Source of the DNA: Oscillospiraceae bacterium
GTDB taxonomy: Bacteria > Bacillota > Clostridia > Oscillospirales > Oscillospiraceae
Assembly (NCBI GenBank): GCA_022800665.1
Contig: JAAWQS010000029.1
Location: 1-34,443 of the forward strand
Direction: 5' to 3'
DNA: 34,443 nt
Part shown: in pieces, positions 23,346-30,949 of the stretch
How positions within the stretch are numbered: position 1 is the first letter of the stretch
Layout: the number at the start of each line of letters is the position of its first letter
Position numbers and translations under genes: made by a program
The notes under the pieces: model-generated
What the model saw: the letters and a program-made list of their open reading frames with translations, nothing else
Told to the model about the DNA's origin: nothing
The model's database searches: none

Positions 23346-24800
23346 TTAACCCTTTGGGCGGTTGTGCCGCCTGTGGTTCCGGCGTCCGTCCGCAAAGGCG
23401 ACGACACGGCCCACCTGCTGGGGTTCCGAAGAGATCCGCCGTACCGGACGGGGGACGGGTACCGGTACGCCCGCCGGGATCGGGAGGGCTGTGACCGATT
23501 CCACCCGCACCTTCTCCACCGCCGCCGGGGTACTCCGCTGCCGGCGGACAGGCATTGGCTCCTTTGGCTGTACCGCAGGCTGCGCCGGTTTCACGCTGCG
23601 CTCCGTCCGGGGTGGCCGGGGAGGACGGACCGCTTTGGGGGCAGCCTGCATAATTTCCATCGGCCAGGGATGATTTTCCACGACCGGAAGCTTCTTCCGG
23701 GTCAGCTTTTCAATGTCCCTTAAATACGCAAGCTCGTCGTAGTTGCAGAAGCTGATGGCAACGCCGCTGCGGCCTGCCCGGCCAGTGCGTCCGATCCGAT
23801 GGACATAGGTCTCCGGCACGTTGGGCAGCTCGTAGTTGATGACCGCCGCCAGTTCGCTCACGTCAATGCCGCGGGCCGCAATATCCGTGGCCACCAGCAC
23901 CCGGATTTCACCGCTTTTGAAGCTGTCCAGGGCGCGGATGCGGGCGGTCTGCCCCTTGTTGCCGTGAATCGCCATGGCGGGGATGTCTGCCCGGCCCAGC
24001 TCCTTGACCACACGGTCCGCGCCGTGCTTGGTATTGGTGAACACCAGCACGCTGTCCAGGGACTGATCCTGCAAAATATGCTGGAGCAGGTGCTTTTTAT
24101 TGGCCTTGTCCACCTTGTAAAGCCTCTGTTCAATGGCGTCCACTGTGGAGGACTGGGGCGTTACCTCCACCCGTGCCGGTCGAATCAGGATTGTCTTTGA
24201 CAGCTCGGCAATTTCCATAGGCATCGTGGCGGAAAACAGCAGTGTCTGCCGTTTCTCCGGCAGTTTTGCAATAACCTTGCGCACGTCGTGGATAAAGCCC
24301 ATGTCCAGCATCCGGTCCGCTTCATCCAGAACAAAGATTTCTATACGGCTCAGGTCAATGTGGCCCTGGTTGCATAAATCGTTCAGCCGTCCCGGCGTGG
24401 CCACCAGCACGTCCACGCCCTTGTGCAGAGCCTCCACTTGAGGCGTCTGTCCTACGCCGCCGAAGATGACGGCGCTGCGGACAGGGAGGTACCGGCTGTA
24501 TAAATCAAAATTTTCCTTGATCTGCAGGGCCAGCTCACGGGTAGGCGTCAGCGTCAGGGCGCGGATTGGCCGTTTGGCTGCCGGACGACGGTCATTTTTC
24601 AGCTGCCGGTCCAGATATTGCAGAATAGGAATCGCAAAAGCCGCCGTCTTGCCCGTACCCGTCTGGGCGCAGCCGATCAGGTCGCGGCCCGACAGGACCG
24701 GCGGGATCGCCAACGCTTGAATAGGGGACGGCTCGGTATAGCCCATCTCCTCCACTGCTTTCAGCAGTTGGGGCAGTAAATTTAAGTCGTTAAATGTCAT
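23346..24800 (-). CDS. DEAD-box ATP-dependent RNA helicase (RhlE/CshA-like)
   Basis: RNA-unwinding ATPase active in ribosome assembly, RNA decay or cold adaptation. 484 residues from ATG 24800, with AAAAGGAC about seven bases upstream; a longer open frame upstream runs through the preceding gene and is not real. Motifs are the Q motif (GYTEPSPIQ, 20-28), motif I AQTGTGKT at 45-52, PTRELALQI, DEAD at 159-162, motif III SATMP, RGIDV and HRIGRTGRAGRSG. The last 110 residues are a Pro/Arg/Val-rich low-complexity tail ending in a basic RRNHRRHNRPKG, probably for RNA binding. It is the third gene of the ParB-BMP/phosphoesterase transcript, 55 bases after the phosphoesterase. Confidence 0.95.
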   Translation of the reverse strand: MTFNDLNLLPQLLKAVEEMGYTEPSPIQALAIPPVLSGRDLIGCAQTGTGKTAAFAIPILQYLDRQLKNDRRPAAKRPIRALTLTPTRELALQIKENFDLYSRYLPVRSAVIFGGVGQTPQVEALHKGVDVLVATPGRLNDLCNQGHIDLSRIEIFVLDEADRMLDMGFIHDVRKVIAKLPEKRQTLLFSATMPMEIAELSKTILIRPARVEVTPQSSTVDAIEQRLYKVDKANKKHLLQHILQDQSLDSVLVFTNTKHGADRVVKELGRADIPAMAIHGNKGQTARIRALDSFKSGEIRVLVATDIAARGIDVSELAAVINYELPNVPETYVHRIGRTGRAGRSGVAISFCNYDELAYLRDIEKLTRKKLPVVENHPWPMEIMQAAPKAVRPPRPPRTERSVKPAQPAVQPKEPMPVRRQRSTPAAVEKVRVESVTALPIPAGVPVPVPRPVRRISSEPQQVGRVVAFADGRRNHRRHNRPKG

Positions 24801-24823
24801 AATAGTCCTTTTCCAATGAAATA

Positions 24824-24837
24824 CGCCTGTACAGGCG
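24824..24837. repeat. 14-bp perfect palindrome between phosphoesterase and helicase genes
   Basis: CGCCTGTACAGGCG is a perfect inverted repeat in the 55-base intergenic gap, without a T run. It may be an RNA hairpin for processing or attenuation, or a dimeric protein operator. No known operator matches with confidence. Confidence 0.5.
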
Positions 24838-24855
24838 GAATGAGATGGCCGGACG

Positions 24856-25446
24856 TCACAGGTCCAGCACGTAACGCTCATAGGCGTTGATGATGGTGGT
24901 GGGGCCGTGCTGCAGAACGCGGGGACGGTTCGCGCCGTAAGTAGCATGGACATGCCCGTGAACCAAATACTTCGGCTGGTACTTGTCCAGCAGGGAGAGC
25001 AGGCAGTCAAAGCCGCGATGGGCGTAGTCCTCCCCGTCGCCATAGCCGCTGGCGGGGGAGTGGGTCACGACGATGTCCACGCCCTTCGCCCGGCGGAGCT
25101 TGAACCACAGCCTGCGGATACGCCGCTCCATCTGCCGTTCCGTGTACTGGTGGGGGCCGCCGCTGTACTGTGCGCTACCCCCCAGACCCAGGATGCGCAG
25201 TCCCTTGACCGTTACCAGCTGGTCCTCGATACAGTCGCAGCCCTCCGGCGGACGCTGCTCATAGGCGGCGTCGTGGTTTCCGTGGACGTACAGCAGAGGA
25301 GCGCGGCCCATGGTCACAAGGAAGGAGAGATAATTGGCGTTCAGATCGCCGCAGGAGATCATAAGGTCATAGACGTCCAGCCGTCCCGGCTGGTAGTAAT
25401 CCCATAGATAGGGACTCTCTTTATCTGACAGCAGCAGGAGCTTCAC
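24856..25446 (-). CDS. Calcineurin-like metallophosphoesterase
   Basis: Predicted metal-dependent phosphatase or phosphodiesterase, 196 residues. The metal-site motifs are G33-D34-L35-N36, G56-N57-H58-D59, T128-H129 and G164-H165-V166-H167. The first motif, usually DxH, is D8-K9-E10 here; I believe this is a feature of this Clostridial subfamily, but the substrate is unknown. The start is GTG at 25446, with AAGGAGG about ten bases upstream; it overlaps the stop of the preceding gene (GTGA), so translation is coupled. A longer open frame upstream is a shadow of that gene. The tight coupling to the ParB-BMP gene suggests a joint role. Confidence 0.9.
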   Translation of the reverse strand: MKLLLLSDKESPYLWDYYQPGRLDVYDLMISCGDLNANYLSFLVTMGRAPLLYVHGNHDAAYEQRPPEGCDCIEDQLVTVKGLRILGLGGSAQYSGGPHQYTERQMERRIRRLWFKLRRAKGVDIVVTHSPASGYGDGEDYAHRGFDCLLSLLDKYQPKYLVHGHVHATYGANRPRVLQHGPTTIINAYERYVLDL

Positions 25447-27422
25447 AGCAGCGGCCCCTCCTTTTCCGGCGGAATCGTGTCCCGATAGACGCCCTGCAGC
25501 CGGGCGATGGACCGGGACATGGGCAGGAGCTCCGAAAACTCCGGAATACTGCCCTCCACGCAGTCGCAGAGCCAATCCATATGCAGAATCTCTTCCGGGG
25601 AAAACCACCGCTCCCCCTCGCTGCGCACGGCGCCGTCCTGACTCCGCAGGAACCGGCGGAAGGGTTCAATGGAGCCGTTGGTCACGCCCAGCTGTAAAAT
25701 CTTCACCAGCTGGCGCACGCCGTCCGGCAGGCTGTCGCTGAGCAGCACATCGACCACCCTGCTGTTCATGCCCCACCAGTAGTTTACCGCTTTGTCTCCC
25801 TTGGAGCTGAGAGCCTCCCAGCCGCCGTTGAAGATACTGCGGATTATTTTCACATAGAAGTTGCCCCAGTGCCAGTAGGGGGAGGCCAGGGGCTTGAGGG
25901 AGCCGTCCGGCTGGAGCAGGCACAGGCCCCACGGCTCCTGGACGCGGTCCGGCGCAGGCAGGTCCCGGTTGGAGAGGACGGTCACGCCCTCCCGGATCAG
26001 ATCGCCCATGGGGTCCGAATCCACACAGGACCACTTCAGCCGTATGCGCGCCCGCGGATTGACCAGCCCTGCGCCCAGGGCAAAGGCGTTGATGCTGGCG
26101 GGAACGCCGAAAATGGGATTGCTGGCCACATAGCCGATGCTGCCGTCGGGACTCATGGCGCCGGCAATGGCGCCGGTGATGAACTTGCCCTCGTAAATAC
26201 GGCTGTAGTAGGTGCGCACGCCGGTGTACGGCATGGAGGCAGAGCAGTTGAGGACACGGACATTGGGATGCTTAGCGGCAGCCTTCCGGCAGGAGGTGAT
26301 GAGGGGAGGGGTGGTGGCAAAAATCACCTGGGCCCCGTTTGCGATGGCGTTCTCCATGGCGGCGTCCGCCTCCTCGCCGGGCCGGACGCTGTTGAAGACC
26401 TGTACCTCCACACGGTCCGCCAGCAGAGCCTCCATATACTGGCGGCCCAGGTCGTGGGCTCTGGCCCAGTCGCTCTCCTCCGGGGTCCGCTCGTTGATGA
26501 AGGCCACGTTCAGATGGTTGGGGAACATGGCTTTGAAGAGACGGCCCAGGAAGCCCGGCGTCTCCTCCTCCGCCTCGTCGTGGCCGGAGGCGGGGGCCGT
26601 ACTGACAGCAATCGGCTCAGAGTGGGCCAGGACCTTGATGTCCGCCCAGAGGGCGGAGAGGGATTTCAGCAGCTCCTGGCTGGAGGAGGTCTTCAGCGCG
26701 TCGAAGGGATACACCCGCAGCCAGACCAGCATGGCGTCGGCAGGCGTGATGGGTAGCTCGTTCCCGCCCAGCTTCTTATAAGCCGCTTTGAAGTACGTCA
26801 GGCCCGACAGAAACCGCTTCTGCTCATCCTTGTCCCACACATGGTCCGGCTCGTAGCCCAGCGCGGCCTGCAGCTTGCCGAAGGAGCCGGGCCGGGTAAA
26901 GCTGACCTGGTACAGCCCGCTCATCTGATAGGACGCCATGAACTCATAGTACACCTGCACCGCCGGGTCCTCAGACCAGCGGGGGATGATGCGGATGACG
27001 TAGCCGGGAACGGTAGGCGCATCGTAGCTTTTGAGCACGCTGACCCGCTTGTTGCCCTCCTGGACGTAGAACCGGCCCAGATACTCATAACAGCGGACGG
27101 GGTCCCGTATGCCCTCGTCGCTCAGGTGGGCGGCGCACAGGTCGATCCACTTGTTGGCAAACTCCGAGTCCAGCTCCAGCAGGGGCATGAAGTTATCCGC
27201 AAAGGCGGAACGCCGTCCAACCGTCTTATTGCCGATGATCTGCTCGGTGGGAATCTCAATGATCCCCATGTCCGCCTGTCCGGCAATCAGGGTGTCGTCC
27301 ATCAGAATTTCATCCAGTACCGGCGGATAGGGGTAACGTCCATGGAGGACGCTGTCCTTATATGCGCGCTGCCCCAGCTTGAGGGCTCTGCTGTATTGGT
27401 CGTGAGCTTCTTGTCTGCTCAT
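25443..27422 (-). CDS. Cytosolic fusion of a ParB-like domain and a BMP/PnrA-type nucleoside-binding domain
   Basis: 659 residues from ATG 27422 (AAGGAGG eight bases upstream). Residues about 50-150 look ParB/sulfiredoxin-like, with the core EGNKRVSVLK at 122-131, where ParB proteins have a nucleotide-binding E/D-G-x-R motif. A helical middle (150-265) and an acidic linker (270-295) follow. Residues 303-560 match the BMP family of ABC-type substrate-binding proteins, which bind nucleosides in PnrA-type members: LNVAFINER, ANGAQVIFATTPPLI, VRVLNCSASMPY, EGKFITGAIAGAM and GSIGYVASNPIFG. No signal peptide, lipobox or membrane helix is present, unlike genuine transport receptors, so it should be cytosolic. 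No permease or ATPase neighbours occur. Its role is unknown; an intracellular nucleoside/nucleotide sensor is one possibility. Confidence 0.85.
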   Translation of the reverse strand: MSRQEAHDQYSRALKLGQRAYKDSVLHGRYPYPPVLDEILMDDTLIAGQADMGIIEIPTEQIIGNKTVGRRSAFADNFMPLLELDSEFANKWIDLCAAHLSDEGIRDPVRCYEYLGRFYVQEGNKRVSVLKSYDAPTVPGYVIRIIPRWSEDPAVQVYYEFMASYQMSGLYQVSFTRPGSFGKLQAALGYEPDHVWDKDEQKRFLSGLTYFKAAYKKLGGNELPITPADAMLVWLRVYPFDALKTSSSQELLKSLSALWADIKVLAHSEPIAVSTAPASGHDEAEEETPGFLGRLFKAMFPNHLNVAFINERTPEESDWARAHDLGRQYMEALLADRVEVQVFNSVRPGEEADAAMENAIANGAQVIFATTPPLITSCRKAAAKHPNVRVLNCSASMPYTGVRTYYSRIYEGKFITGAIAGAMSPDGSIGYVASNPIFGVPASINAFALGAGLVNPRARIRLKWSCVDSDPMGDLIREGVTVLSNRDLPAPDRVQEPWGLCLLQPDGSLKPLASPYWHWGNFYVKIIRSIFNGGWEALSSKGDKAVNYWWGMNSRVVDVLLSDSLPDGVRQLVKILQLGVTNGSIEPFRRFLRSQDGAVRSEGERWFSPEEILHMDWLCDCVEGSIPEFSELLPMSRSIARLQGVYRDTIPPEKEGPLL

Positions 27423-27493
27423 AGGGGGATTCCTCCTTGGCCCGCGGCTTCCGGCGGGCGTCACTCATGATAGTTTTTCACGCAATCAGATTT

Positions 27494-27522
27494 ATTATAA
27501 TCAAAGGGCGGCGTCAAAGCAA
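27494..27522 (-). promoter_or_regulatory. Promoter of the ParB-BMP/phosphoesterase/helicase operon
   Basis: Read on the minus strand: TTGCTT (27522-27517), a 17-base spacer and TATAAT (27499-27494). The leader is about 65 bases long. Confidence 0.65.
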
Positions 27523-27598
27523 GGGCCGGACAACCGGAGAAACAGAGATTTTTCCAGTGGGTATAAGACGGCGGTACGGTGATTTTATATAAAACGCA

Positions 27599-27623
27599 GG
27601 GGAGAGACAAAAAATCTCTCCCC
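27599..27623 (-). terminator. Hairpin terminator after the RCC1/SLH gene
   Basis: Perfect nine-bp stem GGGGAGAGA (27599-27607) with TCTCTCCCC (27615-27623), followed on the minus strand by TGCGTTTTATAT. The T run is not ideal. Confidence 0.65.
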
Positions 27624-27643
27624 GAATGCCCGCAGGCTGTCCG

Positions 27644-29566
27644 CTATTTTCCCAGATACCGCCACAGCAGGGCCACAATCTGCCCCCGCGTACAGGTATC
27701 GCTGGGGGAGAAGGCGACGTCGCTGGTTCCGTTGACAATATTGTTGGACACCGCCCAGCTGACCGCCTGCGCATAGGAGGCGGAGGAGCCGACGTCCGCA
27801 AAGCCGGTGACGGAGGACGCCTCCGGACGGCCCGCCGAGTGCCATAGGAAGGACACGGCTTCCGACCGGGTGCAGGGGGACTTGGGGGAGAAATTGGCGC
27901 CTGCCGCCATGCCCTGTTCGTAGGCCCAGAGGACCGGTTTATAATAGAAATCCGACTCCGCCACGTCCGCAAAGGGGGAGGCGGAGCCCTCCGGCTCCGG
28001 CTGGCCCATGGCACGCCACAGGAAGGTGATAATTTCGCCGCGGGTGCATGTTGCGCCGGGAGAAAACTGTGTGGCAGTGACGCCGTTGGTAATCTGTTTT
28101 TCCACCGCCCAGAGTACTGGCTCGTAATAATATGCGTCCCGGCTGACGTCGCTGAAGGGCGTATCGTTCCCCTTTGCGGCGTCCTGGCCGGGAACGCCGG
28201 TTTTGACAGGCACAGGGACATTGGAATCCTCGGTGGAGCCGCTGCCCAGCTGGCCGTAATAGTTCCAGCCCCAGGCCCAGAGGGAGCCGTCGGTTTTGAC
28301 AGCCAGCATGGTCCCCTGGTGTCCGCTGACAGCGGCGGTCTGGTCCATAACCTTGACTGGCGCAGAGGCGTTCTCGGTGGAGCCGCTGCCCAGCTGGCCG
28401 TAGTAGTTCCAGCCCCAGGTCCAGAGGGAACCGTCGGTTTTGATGGCTGCGGATTGATCCTGATACCCGCCCATGGCGGCTACGCTGTCCATAATCTTCA
28501 CCGGGACATTGGAATCCTCGGTGGAGCCGCTGCCCAGCTGTCCGTAACAGTTCCGGCCCCAGGTCCAAAGGGAGCCGTCGGTTTTCAAAACGGCTGTGCG
28601 GCTCCAGCCCAGGTCCACAGCCGCCACGCCGTCCATGATCTTCACCGGCTCGCCGGCATCCGTGTTGGTTCCGTTGCCCAGCTGGCCATAATAGTTGCTG
28701 CCCCACATCCACAGGGAGCCGTCGGTCTGGATGGCGGCGGTGTGGTTGGCGCCCAGGCTGACGCTGGTTACATGCTCCAGCGCCTTGATGGGTGTGGTCT
28801 GATAGTATTCTACGGAGTCAAGTTCTTCAATTTCATAGAACTTATCTCCCTGACCGTTGTTGCCCAGCTCGCTGTGGATGTTTTTGCCCCACATCCACAG
28901 GGAACCATCGGTCTGGATCGCCGCCACCGTATGGGCGTCCTCGTTGAAGGTCGCATAGGATACGCTGTCCATGATTTTCACCGGCTCTGTCTGGTATACG
29001 TATCCATAGCGGTCCGTTTTGTCAGATTCTCCGTTGTTGCCGATATGGCCGTACTGATTGTCGCCCCACATCCACAGGGAGCCGTCGGTTTTAATTGCTG
29101 CCGTATAAAAGCTGCCTGCCTGGACAGAGGCCACATCGTCCATCACCTTCACCGGCGTGATATGGACGTAGTGCTTGGAGGCGTGGTCGAAGTTATTGCC
29201 GCCGCCAATATTGACATCTCCGCTGCCCTTGGTTCCCAACTGGCCGTGGTAGTTGCTGCCCCACATCCAAAGGGATTTGTCGGACTTGATGGCGGCGCTG
29301 ACGCCGTTGGCAATGCTGACGGCGGTCACGCCGTCCATCACCTTCACCGGTACGCTGGAATTATCTCTGGCTCCGCTGCCCAGCTCGCCGCTGGCGCCGC
29401 GGCCCCAGGTCCAAAGGGCGCCGCTGTCATCCAGATACGCGGCGTGGGACAGACTCATGGCGATGGGGGAGGAGGCGGCGGTTTTGATGTCGTATGCCCC
29501 CGCCGCCGGAGTCAGGCTCAAAAGGAGAACCAGAGCAAGCAGGAGGGAGGATAGTTGTTTTTTCAC
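27644..29566 (-). CDS. Secreted RCC1-repeat surface protein with three SLH domains
   Basis: 640 residues. Signal peptide about 1-25 (MKKQLSSLLLALVLLLSLTP, then AAGAYD). Eight RCC1-type beta-propeller repeats (about 30-450) each show the pattern TAAIKTDGSLWMWGxNxYGQLG followed by PVKIMDxVAAV. Three SLH domains (about 465-640) each begin FxDV and contain the CTRGE/CTRSE/CTRGQ anchor, which tethers proteins to the pyruvylated wall polymer. Neighbouring repeats 6-8 are almost identical over 48 residues, so recent duplication or recombination is likely. The start is GTG. The best site, AAAGGAG, is some 13 bases upstream, which is long. The ligand is unknown; RCC1 propellers commonly bind proteins. 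It lies 38 bases downstream of the cyclophilin gene on the same strand. Confidence 0.92.
   Translation of the reverse strand: MKKQLSSLLLALVLLLSLTPAAGAYDIKTAASSPIAMSLSHAAYLDDSGALWTWGRGASGELGSGARDNSSVPVKVMDGVTAVSIANGVSAAIKSDKSLWMWGSNYHGQLGTKGSGDVNIGGGNNFDHASKHYVHITPVKVMDDVASVQAGSFYTAAIKTDGSLWMWGDNQYGHIGNNGESDKTDRYGYVYQTEPVKIMDSVSYATFNEDAHTVAAIQTDGSLWMWGKNIHSELGNNGQGDKFYEIEELDSVEYYQTTPIKALEHVTSVSLGANHTAAIQTDGSLWMWGSNYYGQLGNGTNTDAGEPVKIMDGVAAVDLGWSRTAVLKTDGSLWTWGRNCYGQLGSGSTEDSNVPVKIMDSVAAMGGYQDQSAAIKTDGSLWTWGWNYYGQLGSGSTENASAPVKVMDQTAAVSGHQGTMLAVKTDGSLWAWGWNYYGQLGSGSTEDSNVPVPVKTGVPGQDAAKGNDTPFSDVSRDAYYYEPVLWAVEKQITNGVTATQFSPGATCTRGEIITFLWRAMGQPEPEGSASPFADVAESDFYYKPVLWAYEQGMAAGANFSPKSPCTRSEAVSFLWHSAGRPEASSVTGFADVGSSASYAQAVSWAVSNNIVNGTSDVAFSPSDTCTRGQIVALLWRYLGK
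28225..28660 (-). repeat. Three tandem 144-bp near-identical DNA units inside the RCC1 gene
   Basis: The motif CGGTGGAGCCGCTGCCCAGC starts at 28231, 28375 and 28519, an exact 144-bp (48-codon) period matching one RCC1 blade. Flanking sequence in the three units is also nearly the same. Such repeats can expand or contract by recombination without frameshift. Confidence 0.85.
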
Positions 29567-29604
29567 AGGGGTATAGATGCTCCTTTGTTTTATGGGAATT
29601 TGGA

Positions 29605-30129
29605 TCAGATTTTCTCAGGCTCCGGGTATTCCGCGCCCTGCAGATCCACCCGGATGGACTGGATGACCTGGGGCTTTTTGGGCTTGTTGTCGATCATGGA
29701 ACGATTGACCAGGGAGACTGCCACAGCAGCCTCCACATTGCCGGTGATCTTGCCGAAGGCGGCGTACTGGCCGTCGAGATGGGGGGCAGCCTCTACCATG
29801 ATGAAAAACTGACTGCCTGCGCTGTCCGGGTCCATGGAGCGGGCCATGGACAGCACGCCCAGGGTGTGGGGAATATCATTCTGGGCAAAGCCGTTGCCGC
29901 TGAACTCGCCCCGGATGCTGTAGCCGGGACCGCCAGCGCCTGTGCCGCTGGGACAGCCGCCCTGAATCATAAAGCCCGGAATAACCCGGTGGAAGGTCAG
30001 GCCGTCGTAATAGCCGCTGTTGGCCAGGCAGATGAAATTATTTACGGTGTTGGGCGCTTTATCCGGGTACAGCTCCCCGGTCATGACCTCGCTGTTTTCC
30101 AGTGTGATGGTTACAATAGGATTGCTCAT
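29605..30129 (-). CDS. Peptidyl-prolyl cis-trans isomerase, cyclophilin type
   Basis: Protein-folding enzyme that isomerises X-Pro bonds. 174 residues with the cyclophilin core: LYPDKAPNTVNNF, FHRVIPGFMIQGGCP (containing the catalytic Arg and Phe), GVLSMARSMDPDSAGSQFFI, HLDGQYAAFGK. No signal peptide, so it is a cytosolic PpiB-like enzyme. AAAGGAG lies eight bases before ATG. It follows smpB by about 96 bases and precedes the RCC1/SLH gene by 38 bases. Confidence 0.95.
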   Translation of the reverse strand: MSNPIVTITLENSEVMTGELYPDKAPNTVNNFICLANSGYYDGLTFHRVIPGFMIQGGCPSGTGAGGPGYSIRGEFSGNGFAQNDIPHTLGVLSMARSMDPDSAGSQFFIMVEAAPHLDGQYAAFGKITGNVEAAVAVSLVNRSMIDNKPKKPQVIQSIRVDLQGAEYPEPEKI

Positions 30130-30225
30130 AGGTTGGGTCTCCTTTGATATATTTTATTATTTTGTACTCAAAACAGGTCGCCCAGGCCGCCGAAGATATC
30201 GTCCAGACAGATGCTCAGGTTGTCT

Positions 30226-30693
30226 TCAGCGGCGGTAGCTCTTCATTGCGCGGTCAATATCCCGCTTGGCGTCCCGCTTGGCCATAGCGTCCCGCTTATC
30301 GTAGTTCTTTTTGCCCTTGCACAGACCGACCTCAATTTTTACACGGGAATTCTTGAAATACACGCTCAAGGGTACCAGGGCATACCCGTCCTGCTGGACA
30401 TACGCCTGTAAGCGGTTGATCTCCCGCTTGTGCATCAGCAGGCGGCGGGGCCGCACCGGGTCCCGGTTGAAGATGTTGCCGTGCTCATAGGGGCTGATAT
30501 GCATTCCGTGGAGATACATCTCGCCGTTTTTGGCGATGCAGTAGGAATCCTTCAGATTCAGCGTACCGGCCCGGATGGATTTGACCTCCGTACCGTAAAG
30601 CTCAATCCCCGCCTCATAGCGGTCCTCGATGAAATAGTCATGGTGTGCCTTACGGTTTTGCGCCGCTATTTTGACGCCTTTTTTCTCCGCCAT
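30226..30693 (-). CDS. smpB: SsrA-binding protein SmpB
   Basis: Escorts tmRNA to stalled ribosomes for trans-translation. 155 residues from ATG 30693, with GAAGGAGG nine bases upstream. The open frame upstream to 30810 crosses the promoter and is not coding. Motifs are AQNRKAHHDYFIEDRYEAGI, GTEVKSIRAG, NLKDSYC, the HISPYEHGN block, RRLLMHKREI and the basic tail KRDAMAKRDAKRDIDRAMKS. The tmRNA gene is not in this window. Confidence 0.97.
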   Translation of the reverse strand: MAEKKGVKIAAQNRKAHHDYFIEDRYEAGIELYGTEVKSIRAGTLNLKDSYCIAKNGEMYLHGMHISPYEHGNIFNRDPVRPRRLLMHKREINRLQAYVQQDGYALVPLSVYFKNSRVKIEVGLCKGKKNYDKRDAMAKRDAKRDIDRAMKSYRR

Positions 30694-30727
30694 GGACTGG
30701 GTCCTCCTTCTCAGTAGGGATTGGTAT

Positions 30728-30756
30728 AGTATATCATACTGTGTCAAGGGATTCAA
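30728..30756 (-). promoter_or_regulatory. Promoter of smpB
   Basis: Read on the minus strand: TTGAAT (30756-30751), a 17-base spacer and TATACT (30733-30728). A TTGACA also occurs within the spacer but is too close to the -10. Confidence 0.65.
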
Positions 30757-30833
30757 GGGGAAAGTCCAGGTACTTCGCGGTATTGGTATGTCTGAACCAT
30801 GACTGTTCATTATCTTCTATTATAATAGAAAAA

Positions 30834-30867
30834 ACTTCCCATGCCAGACGGCACGGGAGGTTTTTGT
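30834..30867. terminator. Bidirectional terminator between YitT-family gene and smpB
   Basis: Hairpin of about 11 bp (CTTCCCATGCC with GGCACGGGAGG, one mismatch and one G-U) flanked by A and T runs on both sides. On the minus strand it would end the YitT-family gene. Confidence 0.8.
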
Positions 30868-30949
30868 TTAACTGCCTGTTCCCCTAGAGCCAACAGAAGA
30901 ACCGCCCGCACAGCTGCGGACGGTCCAAAAAGGATAATGTACAATGCAC

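Noticed and set aside
28225-28660. Regular repeats that could suggest a CRISPR array
   Set aside because: The 144-bp period equals one protein repeat of 48 codons and the spacers are also similar, so they are coding repeats.
28319-29554. 411-codon plus-strand open frame over the RCC1 gene
   Set aside because: Mirror of the repeated RCC1 codons; the minus-strand protein has a signal peptide, clear repeats and SLH domains.
30168-30237. Short open stretch after smpB ending in a DIFGGLGDLF-like peptide
   Set aside because: It has no start codon or ribosome binding site and largely overlaps the smpB end; probably chance.
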